DNA from: Clostridia bacterium | Lineage (GTDB): Bacteria; Bacillota_A; Clostridia; Oscillospirales; CAG-272 | Direction: 5' to 3' | NCBI GenBank assembly: GCA_017454075.1 | Contig: JAFTDQ010000038.1 | Span: 1-7,599 of the forward strand | DNA length: 7,599 nucleotides | Shown here: piece by piece, positions 1 through 5,194 of the stretch | Numbering within the stretch: the stretch's first letter is position 1 | How the letters are laid out: the number at the start of each line of letters is the position of its first letter | Notes under the pieces: model-generated | What the model was told of the DNA's origin: nothing | What the model saw: only the letters and a program-made list of their open reading frames with translations | Databases searched by the model: none | Translations under genes and position numbers: made by a program

Positions 1-461
1 AGCGCGTCGTCGTCCGATCCGAGTATAAAAATTTTATCTCCCGCGCATCCGATGTGATACCACCGGCCTTTTTCGGAGTTTTTCAGCTTTATCTGAAGCT
101 CTGCGGATTCGGGTCTTCTGAGGTTTCCGACAAGTATTTCGGGAACATCCCCGCCGGGAGAATCCTTTTCGCTGAGGACCGCCGGGGATCCCGAGAGCTG
201 AGCGATCGCGTTTGCCGTCTCACGGGCGGCCGCGCAGACCGTGTCGGAGGCGCGGTCCGGCATTATAACGGTATAACCGGAAAAACCGGAAAACGGGATG
301 TAATCCGTTGTTTCCTCTTCCGTTTCGCCGGCGCCCGAAGCCGTACCGGCGGTGTCCGTCACCGAAGGGCAGGGGATGGGGTCGCGGCCGCAGCAGACGA
401 GAAAAAGGGCTGCCGACGCAAGCGCCGCGGCGATCGCGCGGGTCGCTGATTTTCTATTCAT
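1..461 (-). CDS. Secreted lipoprotein, N-terminal part (runs off the left edge)
   Basis: The reading frame opens on the minus strand at the ATG at 461-459 and stays open for 153 codons to the window edge, so the C-terminus is missing. The start is fixed by an AAGGAG Shine-Dalgarno site (467-472 on the plus strand) five bases upstream. Residues 1-24 form a lipoprotein signal: basic MNRK start, an Ala/Leu-rich core, and LVCCG, where Cys23 or Cys24 would be lipidated. A Thr/Glu/Gly-rich linker (about 35-50) follows. Then comes a domain with YTVIMPD, an alpha-helical AARETANAIAQLSG stretch, PEILVGNLRRPES and KIFILGSDDDA. That order resembles the N-terminal alpha/beta domain found ahead of some clostridial secreted glycosidase-like proteins (the 'EILVGxTxRxES' pattern); this is recalled pattern similarity, not a search. 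An extracellular carbohydrate-related role is possible but unproven. It is transcribed divergently from the regulator at 817 and appears repressor-controlled. Confidence 0.85.
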   Translation of the reverse strand, partial: MNRKSATRAIAAALASAALFLVCCGRDPIPCPSVTDTAGTASGAGETEEETTDYIPFSGFSGYTVIMPDRASDTVCAAARETANAIAQLSGSPAVLSEKDSPGGDVPEILVGNLRRPESAELQIKLKNSEKGRWYHIGCAGDKIFILGSDDDA

Positions 462-492
462 CGGGTCTCCTTCCCCCTGCCGGCGGCTGTTT

Positions 493-510
493 TTGGAATG
501 CGCATTCCAA
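493..510. promoter_or_regulatory. 18-bp perfect palindrome, probable repressor operator
   Basis: TTGGAATGCGCATTCCAA is identical to its own reverse complement over all 18 bases. It begins nine bases downstream of the -10 box of the minus-strand promoter at 520-548, so it covers roughly +4 to +21 of that transcript, a classical blocking position. The GCGC centre matches the symmetry of LacI/GalR-family operators. The repressor itself is not in this window and the LacI-family assignment is inference. Confidence 0.7.
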
Positions 511-519
511 GCACTCATG

Positions 520-548
520 ATTATAGCACTCCGCGGCGCTTTTGTCAA
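520..548 (-). promoter_or_regulatory. Consensus sigma-A promoter for the minus-strand lipoprotein gene
   Basis: On the minus strand the -35 is TTGACA (plus-strand 543-548) and the -10 is TATAAT (520-525), both perfect consensus, separated by exactly 17 bp. The expected start lies near 513, about 50 bases ahead of the ATG at 461. With such a strong core, regulation is most simply by repression through the palindrome at 493-510. Confidence 0.85.
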
Positions 549-684
549 TATTTCAAAGGCGGTTTTACAGGCCGCCGGCGACGAAAAAATGCCGTTTCAC
601 ATGGTCTCGTGGAACCGTGTCCGCGCTGTAAATATTATACCGTCCCGCGCTTTTCTTTTCAATACGTGCCGCCCGTCCCCGATA
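549..684. other. Gene-free part of the divergent intergenic region
   Basis: The whole gap between divergent genes spans 462-816. The stretch 549-684 contains no coding frame I would support; frames crossing it lack ribosome binding sites and recognisable protein. The only clear element is the minus-strand promoter-like site at 634-662. A short inverted repeat (GGCGG at 558-562, CCGCC at 572-576) is too weak to call a terminator. Confidence 0.6.
634..662 (-). promoter_or_regulatory. Second minus-strand promoter-like site
   Basis: Read on the minus strand, TTGAAA (plus-strand 657-662) and TATAAT (634-639) are separated by 17 bp. The -10 is perfect and the -35 differs from consensus at one base. 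It lies about 114 bp upstream of the stronger promoter at 520-548 and would give the lipoprotein mRNA a 5' leader of roughly 165 bases that includes the palindromic operator. It could instead be a fortuitous match. Confidence 0.45.
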
Positions 685-712
685 TTGACTTGTACGTCTT
701 TTGTGATATAAT
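685..712 (+). promoter_or_regulatory. Extended -10 promoter upstream of the response regulator (P1)
   Basis: TTGACT (685-690) and TATAAT (707-712) are spaced 16 bp apart, and TG at 704-705 with a one-base gap gives an extended -10 (TGATATAAT). This is a strong housekeeping-type promoter pointing at the regulator/kinase genes, with a start expected near 719. It would give a basal level of the two-component system independent of the activator-type promoter downstream. Confidence 0.65.
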
Positions 713-714
713 AA

Positions 715-733
715 ATCCGGGGGTTCTCCGGAT
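715..733. repeat. Inverted repeat at the P1 start point
   Basis: ATCCGG (715-720) and CCGGAT (728-733) are perfect inverted arms around a 7-base centre. They lie just after the -10 of P1 and overlap its expected start. It could be an operator or a short 5'-end stem. The plus strand has A residues, not T, after it, so it is not a terminator for plus-strand transcripts. Confidence 0.4.
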
Positions 734-748
734 AAAAAAATCCCGGTT

Positions 749-781
749 TTTCAATTTTGTTTCAATGCAGAGGCGTATAAT
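749..781 (+). promoter_or_regulatory. Activator-type promoter (P2) with 11-bp direct repeat before the regulator gene
   Basis: TTTCAAT occurs at 749-755 and again at 760-766, an 11-bp period. Nine bases later comes a perfect TATAAT (776-781). There is no good -35 hexamer; the repeats occupy that position. This is the geometry of OmpR/PhoB-family sites, where tandem half-sites about 10-11 bp apart lie just upstream of the -10. The same arrangement recurs at 2764-2795, so the likely binder is the regulator encoded at 817-1500, making this an autoregulatory site. Confidence 0.7.
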
Positions 782-816
782 GGGCGCAGGAAAACCGGGG
801 AGGCGCGGGAAACGGA

Positions 817-1500
817 ATGAAGATATTACTTGCAGAAGACGAAAAAAGAATGAACCGGGCGCTTTGCGAGATAATGCGCCGGGAGGGATACGAGGTCACG
901 CCTGTCGATAACGGAGAGGACGCGTATTACGAGATCGCAAGCGGACTTTACGATATCTGCGTGCTCGACATCATGATGCCGAAAATGAACGGCTTTGCGG
1001 TCGCGAAAAAGGCGCGAGCGGAGGGCGTGCGCACTCCGATACTCATGCTGACTGCGAAAAGCGAGCTCGACGACAAGGTCGAGGGCCTCGACAGCGGAGC
1101 AGACGATTATCTCACAAAACCGTTCATGACGAAAGAACTCCTCGCCCGGCTGCGAGCGCTCGGACGCCGAAATCTCCCGACAAACGACGGGAGTCTCGCT
1201 TACGGCGACCTGACTCTTGACGTCAGGAACGCCGTGCTCAGGTGCGAAAACGGGCAGAGCGTGCGGCTCGGGGAAAAGGAACTCCGCATTCTCGAATACC
1301 TGATAGCTAATCAGGGGCAGGTGCTGAGCAGGGAAAGGATCGCCCTCAGGATATGGGGATACGAAAGCGATTCGGAATACAACAACGTCGAGGTGTATAT
1401 GTCCTTTGTGAGAAAAAAGCTTGCCTTCGTGGAATCCGGGTGCGAGATAAAGGCGCTCCGCGGGATCGGATATGAATTGAGGCTGAAAGATGTTCGTTAA
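817..1500 (+). CDS. OmpR/PhoB-family response regulator (intact)
   Basis: The 227-residue product has the full length and layout of an OmpR-class transcription factor. An N-terminal receiver (about 1-118) carries the acidic pair Glu7-Asp8, the phospho-accepting Asp51 in VLDIMMP, Thr79 in LMLTAK and Lys101 in YLTKPF. A C-terminal winged helix (about 128-224) shows LGEKELRILEYL, LSRERIALRIWGY, the recognition-helix segment NNVEVYMSFVRKKL and the closing RGIGYEL hairpin. It should be phosphorylated by the kinase encoded next, whose start overlaps its end by 11 bp, and then bind DNA as a dimer on direct repeats. The ATG at 817 gives the canonical MKILLAEDE start; upstream GGGA at 807-810 is a modest Shine-Dalgarno. 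Probable targets are the matching sites at 749-781 and 2764-2795. The signal is unknown. Confidence 0.95.
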   Translation: MKILLAEDEKRMNRALCEIMRREGYEVTPVDNGEDAYYEIASGLYDICVLDIMMPKMNGFAVAKKARAEGVRTPILMLTAKSELDDKVEGLDSGADDYLTKPFMTKELLARLRALGRRNLPTNDGSLAYGDLTLDVRNAVLRCENGQSVRLGEKELRILEYLIANQGQVLSRERIALRIWGYESDSEYNNVEVYMSFVRKKLAFVESGCEIKALRGIGYELRLKDVR

Positions 1501-2749
1501 AACAAAGAGAAGGATCGTGTTCGCCGTCGTGTTCTCGCTCCTCGTCCTCATGACGGTCACGCTGACGACGATATACGTTTCAAACCGCGCGGCGCTCGAC
1601 AGGGAGAGCGGCGAGATGCTACGGACGTTCGCCGAGAGGTTTTCGCCGGACGGACAGCCGTCGCCCGGCGGAATGCCCGGACCGGGGACCGGCGACACGT
1701 TCGATCCCCGCGGAGGGCGTGACGTCCCCCCGGGCAGAAATGAGCCGGAGTTCCGTCTGTCGACGTTCTATGCCGTCGCGTATTCCGAAAACGGCGAGGT
1801 CATTGCCGTGGAAAGCGGCAACAGCGATCTGCACAGCGAGGAGTCGCTCCCCGGTATCGCCTCGGCCATACTCGGAACGGGCAGAAAAAGCGGCAGATAC
1901 GGAAACATGACATATCTCATCGAAGAGCGGGGGGACTTTACTCTCGTCGCGATGCTCGACCAGACGATAAACGACAGCAACCAGACGAGGCTGTTTTATC
2001 AGATGCTCGTCATCGGCGGGGCTGCGACGGCCGTCCTGTTCGTGATATCGATTTTTATAGCGCGCGGGATCGTCAGGCCTCTTGAGGATAACGACAGGGC
2101 GCAGAAGAGATTCGTCTCTGACGCCGGGCACGAGCTTAAAACTCCCGTCGCCGTGATCTCGGCGAACAGCGATCTGCTCAGGCGGGAAGTCGGAGACCGC
2201 GAGTGGCTCGACAACATCGACTATGAAAATGAACGGATGAGCGACCTCGTCGGGCAGCTTCTCGCGCTGTCGAAGGCAGAAAGCCGGGTTCTTCCGAAAG
2301 AAACGGTCGATCTCTCGAAACTCGTCCTCGGCGAGGTCCTGCCCTTTGAGACCCTCGCGTATGAAAAGGGAAAGTCGATAGCGTCGGACGTGCTCCCCGG
2401 GATCTCCGTCGATGGGAACCCGGGTCAGCTCCGTCAGCTTGTCTCGATCCTTCTCGACAACGCCCTGTCTCACGGAACGGGAGACGAAATCCTGATCCGT
2501 CTCGGGCGTGAAAAGCATCACGCGGTGCTTTCGGCGGAAAACGAAGCCGATGAAATGAGCCGCGAACAGATCGACCGTCTGTTCGAAAGATTTTACCGCG
2601 CCGACGAGGCGAGGAACGGTGACGGTCAGCATTACGGTCTCGGGCTCTCGATAGCGAGGGCGGTCGCTGAGGCGCACGGCGGAAAGATAAGCGCCGAATA
2701 CAAAAACGGCCGGGCGGCGTTCACCGTACGGCTTCCCGTCAGAAAATAA
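1490..2749 (+). CDS. Membrane sensor histidine kinase (intact partner of the upstream regulator)
   Basis: The 419-residue protein has one membrane helix at about 9-30 and a second at about 171-192. Between them is an extracytoplasmic sensor region that starts with a Pro/Gly-rich linker (about 51-87) and continues as a small alpha/beta domain. There is no recognisable HAMP domain; the second helix runs directly into RPLEDNDRAQKRF. The DHp H-box is SDAGHELKTP with phospho-accepting His214. The ATPase domain has an N-box around LLDNALSH (Asn324), an F-box RLFERFYRAD (363-372) and a G2-box GLGLSIA (383-389). The G1-box is loose (ENEADEM), as in many clostridial kinases. The start overlaps the regulator's end by 11 bp, with GAGG at 1479-1482, indicating translational coupling and a cognate pair. 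No terminator is evident after the TAA at 2747-2749. The ligand cannot be told from the sequence. Confidence 0.93.
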   Translation: MFVKTKRRIVFAVVFSLLVLMTVTLTTIYVSNRAALDRESGEMLRTFAERFSPDGQPSPGGMPGPGTGDTFDPRGGRDVPPGRNEPEFRLSTFYAVAYSENGEVIAVESGNSDLHSEESLPGIASAILGTGRKSGRYGNMTYLIEERGDFTLVAMLDQTINDSNQTRLFYQMLVIGGAATAVLFVISIFIARGIVRPLEDNDRAQKRFVSDAGHELKTPVAVISANSDLLRREVGDREWLDNIDYENERMSDLVGQLLALSKAESRVLPKETVDLSKLVLGEVLPFETLAYEKGKSIASDVLPGISVDGNPGQLRQLVSILLDNALSHGTGDEILIRLGREKHHAVLSAENEADEMSREQIDRLFERFYRADEARNGDGQHYGLGLSIARAVAEAHGGKISAEYKNGRAAFTVRLPVRK

Positions 2750-2763
2750 AAAAATTAAAAATC

Positions 2764-2795
2764 TTCAATCTTCTTTCAATCCTCCTCTGTATAAT
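2764..2795 (+). promoter_or_regulatory. Second copy of the TTCAAT direct-repeat promoter (P3), heading the lipoprotein operon
   Basis: TTCAAT occurs at 2764-2769 and 2775-2780 (11-bp period), followed nine bases later by TATAAT at 2790-2795 and then GG. Spacing is identical to that at 749-781, and 15 of 17 bases agree across the repeat core (TTCAAT, two-T spacer, TTTCAAT). There is no recognisable -35, so transcription probably needs the activator. The start is expected near 2802. It is the obvious promoter for the genes from 2899 onward. Confidence 0.75.
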
Positions 2796-2809
2796 GGTGA
2801 CTGTGAGCA

Positions 2810-2835
2810 CCGGCAGAGAAGGATTTTCTGTCCGG
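2810..2835 (+). other. Stem-loop in the 5' leader of the lipoprotein mRNA
   Basis: CCGG (2810-2813) plus CAGAGAA (2814-2820) can pair with TTTTCTG (2824-2830) and CCGG (2832-2835). This gives an 11-bp stem with one G-U pair, a single bulged T at 2831 and a three-base loop. It begins about eight bases after the predicted start and ends one base before an AAGGAG at 2837-2842. It may stabilise the 5' end or modulate access to that ribosome site; no terminator-like T run follows. Confidence 0.5.
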
Positions 2836-2836
2836 G

Positions 2837-2853
2837 AAGGAGATAACGCTGTG
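2837..2853 (+). promoter_or_regulatory. Alternative ribosome binding site and GTG start, in frame with the lipoprotein
   Basis: AAGGAG (2837-2842) lies eight bases ahead of a GTG at 2851-2853 that is in frame with the lipoprotein gene. Using it would add 16 mostly charged residues (KTAVKNEIKTKRGAD after the initiator) before the signal peptide. The ATG at 2899 has its own AGAGGAG (2887-2893) at five bases. Either or both may be used. The ATG at 2794, the first in the open frame, lies inside the -10 box and is not credible. Confidence 0.45.
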
Positions 2854-2898
2854 AAAACGGCTGTTAAAAACGAAATCAAAACGAAAAGAGGAGCGGAT

Positions 2899-4566
2899 AT
2901 GAAAATGAAAAAGATAATTTCAGCCCTGACGGCGGCGGTCATGATCATGACCTTTGCCGCCTGCGGCGCCGGAACGGGTATTCAGGACGGAGCAAACGGC
3001 ACGGACGCCCTTGACGACGGGACCCCTGCAAGCGCGGTTTTTGACACGGATATCACGGCGAAGGAAGCCACCGGGACCTTTGAGATGACGACCGAAGACG
3101 GAGAGTTCAGCGTATCCGGGAACGTTTACACCATCACCTCGGCGGGCACGTACACGGCGACCGGACTGCTTGAGGGACAGATCGTAATTCAGGCGGGGGA
3201 AGAGGACGAGGTTGTCGTCGAGCTTTCGGGCGCGACCGTCACGTGCGGGACTGATTCTCCCGTAAAAATAATCTCGGCGGGCGACGTCGATATATCGGCG
3301 AAGGGCGGCACGGAAAACGTGATAAACGATAAGCGGAGCGCGAAAACGTCGGACGACGACGATCAGGGAAATGGCGCGATCTATGCGGCCTGCGAACTCA
3401 AAATAAAGGGAAGCGGGACGCTCGTCGTCAACGCCGGATATAACAACGGCATACATACGAAGGACGATCTCACGATCAAAAACCTTTCGCTTAAGGTCAC
3501 CGCGTACAGCAACGCGCTCAAGGGCAACGATTCTATAACCGTCGAGAGCGGCAGCGTCGTCGCGATCTCGACGAACGGCGACGGGATCGAGACCGAAAAC
3601 ACGGACGTCAGCAAAAACGGCGTCACAAGAGGGGATATAATCCTGTCGGGAGGCTCGGTCACGGTCTACGCGGCGGGCGACGGATTCCAGGCGGCCCGCA
3701 ACTTTGAAATGGTTTCGGGCGAAGAGGGCGGCTCCCCGACGGTCACCGTATATACCGGTTCTTACTCCGGATATACGGCCTCGGACGCCTCGACGACGTC
3801 CTACAAGGGCGTAAAGGTGAAAAACGAGCTGAATATCGGCGCGGGACAGATAACGCTGCATACATACGACGACGGCCTTCACGCCGATTACGGGACGGCG
3901 CTCGACGACGGTACGAAGGGGCTCGGCACGATAAACGTTTCGGGCGGCTCGGTCACGATGAGCGTTTACTCCCCGGCGAACAAAACGGCGGGCGGCCGCC
4001 GGGGACCCGGCGGCTGGGGAGGTCAGCAGACGGTGCAGGGCGCCGACGGCATACACGCGGACAACGTGCTGAACATTTCGGGCGGAACGATAGTCATAGA
4101 CAGCTCCTACGAGGGACTTGAGGGCAACGTCATCAACATTTCGGGAGGCAGCACCACGGTCACGGCAAACGACGACGGAGTAAACGCGACGAAGGGCGTT
4201 TCATCTCCTCTGATCAGCGTCACGGGCGGATATCTTGACGTGACGGTATCGCCGAACGGGGACACCGACGGGATCGACAGCAACGGCAGCTACAAACAGA
4301 CGGGCGGCGTCGTTATAACGAGGGGCCCGTACAGTCAGAACGCGGCGGCGATAGACGCCGACGGCACGGTCTCCGTCACGGGAGGCACGCTCATAGTGCT
4401 CGGATACGGAAGGATCAGCACGGGAGGGAACGTCAGGGCGGTTTCCCTGTCGCTTCATTCGGCGGGCGATCACACCGTAAAGATAGACGGAAAAGAATAC
4501 ACGTTCTGCAACGCGAGCGCATACGGCAGGACGGCGTGCTACAGCGACGGCGCGGTATCTGCATGA
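2899..4566 (+). CDS. Beta-helix carbohydrate-binding-domain lipoprotein (Cthe_2159/DUF4353-like)
   Basis: The 555-residue product starts with a lipoprotein signal: MKMKK, a hydrophobic core, then TFAAC with Cys22 as the likely lipid anchor. A linker rich in Gly, Asp and Thr follows. From about residue 60 the protein is built of short beta strands and repeated turns of the type (D/N)DG(I/L/V)xx: for example NNGIHTK, GDGIETE, DDGLHAD, ADGIHAD, DDGVNAT and TDGIDSN, commonly followed by INISGGSxxV. That is the signature of the Cthe_2159-type carbohydrate-binding domain, a right-handed parallel beta-helix whose founding member is reported to bind acidic plant polysaccharide and calcium. A Gly-rich loop with GGRRGPGGWGGQQ (about 365-377) interrupts the coils. 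I chose the ATG at 2899 for its AGAGGAG site; a GTG at 2851 is an in-frame alternative. It is the first gene after promoter P3, so it is probably a main output of the two-component system. Family call is firm; ligand is inferred. Confidence 0.9.
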   Translation: MKMKKIISALTAAVMIMTFAACGAGTGIQDGANGTDALDDGTPASAVFDTDITAKEATGTFEMTTEDGEFSVSGNVYTITSAGTYTATGLLEGQIVIQAGEEDEVVVELSGATVTCGTDSPVKIISAGDVDISAKGGTENVINDKRSAKTSDDDDQGNGAIYAACELKIKGSGTLVVNAGYNNGIHTKDDLTIKNLSLKVTAYSNALKGNDSITVESGSVVAISTNGDGIETENTDVSKNGVTRGDIILSGGSVTVYAAGDGFQAARNFEMVSGEEGGSPTVTVYTGSYSGYTASDASTTSYKGVKVKNELNIGAGQITLHTYDDGLHADYGTALDDGTKGLGTINVSGGSVTMSVYSPANKTAGGRRGPGGWGGQQTVQGADGIHADNVLNISGGTIVIDSSYEGLEGNVINISGGSTTVTANDDGVNATKGVSSPLISVTGGYLDVTVSPNGDTDGIDSNGSYKQTGGVVITRGPYSQNAAAIDADGTVSVTGGTLIVLGYGRISTGGNVRAVSLSLHSAGDHTVKIDGKEYTFCNASAYGRTACYSDGAVSA

Positions 4567-4591
4567 GTGAACGGGCGGAGAGAGGACTGTC

Positions 4592-5194
4592 ATGAGGATA
4601 CTTTTTGCCGCGCCCGACAGGGATCTCGCCGAATGCTACGGGGAGATACTCAGATCGGATTTCGGAGAGACCGTCACCGCGTTTGACGGGGCGCAGGTGC
4701 TCTCCCTTATCCCGGCGGAACACTTCGATATAGCCGTCGTCGACGGAGAACTTCCCCGCGTCGGGTATAAAACGCTTATCGAAAGGATAATCGCGGCGGG
4801 GATCCCCGTCGCGGTACTCGAGGACGGACCGGTGAGCGCCCGCCGGCTTGCGGAAGATCCGGTGCCGAGCGCGTTCCTGTCATATCCGTTCTCGCCCGAC
4901 GAGCTCGGAAACGTCATCCGGAGCGTGACCGAAAAAGCGGACTCGGGTGAAAAAATCGAAGTGCCCGGCGCCGTGATCGACGTCCGGGGATTCAGGATAG
5001 AAGGGGGACCGCGTATCACTTCGGGCGAGATAGATCTCCTGCTCGGGCTCCTGAAAAGCGGGCGCGCGGCTCCGTGCGACGGAGCGCTCGTCGGCTCGCT
5101 GAACTCAAAGTTCTCGGCGGCGGGGGTCGGAACGAGGATAAGGTATTTTCCCGGGAAAGGATTCGGAACGGTGACGGAAAATGAAAAAAGCTGA
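4592..5194 (+). CDS. Degenerate response-regulator-like protein
   Basis: At 200 residues this is shorter than the intact regulator at 817-1500 (227) but aligns with it end to end. The receiver-like part (about 1-115) keeps Asp51 (VVDGELP) and the YPF turn, but the acidic pair is replaced (AAPD for AEDE), the switch Thr is Glu77, and the conserved Lys is Tyr98 (LSYPF for LTKPF). The C-terminal part keeps the first helix (ITSGEIDLLLGLL) and the final hairpin (RYFPGKGFGTV). It is about 18 residues short in between, where the WG turn and the start of the recognition helix should be. Phosphotransfer and normal DNA binding are therefore doubtful. The frame is intact with AGAGG at 4581-4585 six bases before the ATG. 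It starts 25 bp after the lipoprotein gene and overlaps the next gene by 14 bp. It may act as a protein-interaction module. Confidence 0.85.
   Translation: MRILFAAPDRDLAECYGEILRSDFGETVTAFDGAQVLSLIPAEHFDIAVVDGELPRVGYKTLIERIIAAGIPVAVLEDGPVSARRLAEDPVPSAFLSYPFSPDELGNVIRSVTEKADSGEKIEVPGAVIDVRGFRIEGGPRITSGEIDLLLGLLKSGRAAPCDGALVGSLNSKFSAAGVGTRIRYFPGKGFGTVTENEKS

Noticed and set aside
558..576. GGCGG/CCGCC inverted repeat as a terminator
   Set aside because: The stem is only five base pairs and the following T run is too short to support termination on either strand.
54..911. Several short plus-strand frames in the left 900 bases
   Set aside because: They overlap the minus-strand lipoprotein, the promoter-dense intergenic region or the regulator in another frame, lack ribosome sites, and encode no recognisable protein.
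826..1698. Long open frame (290 codons) on the minus strand
   Set aside because: It lies antisense to the regulator and kinase genes, which have clear family motifs. The protein is rich in Arg, His and Phe with no recognisable domain, as expected of a shadow frame in GC-rich DNA.
2794..2898. Extending the beta-helix lipoprotein to the first in-frame ATG at 2794
   Set aside because: That ATG is part of the TATAATGG promoter element, so it would not be in the mRNA, and it has no suitable Shine-Dalgarno site; the signal peptide begins properly at 2899.
2920..4056. 378-codon minus-strand frame opposite the beta-helix gene
   Set aside because: It is Arg/Val-rich with no domain or plausible ribosome site. 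The plus-strand gene fully explains this stretch.
4592..5194. Calling the short regulator-like gene a pseudogene
   Set aside because: There is no stop or frameshift, it has a good ribosome site, and it overlaps the next gene in a coupled manner. The changes are substitutions and one in-frame shortening, so a functional divergent protein is more likely.
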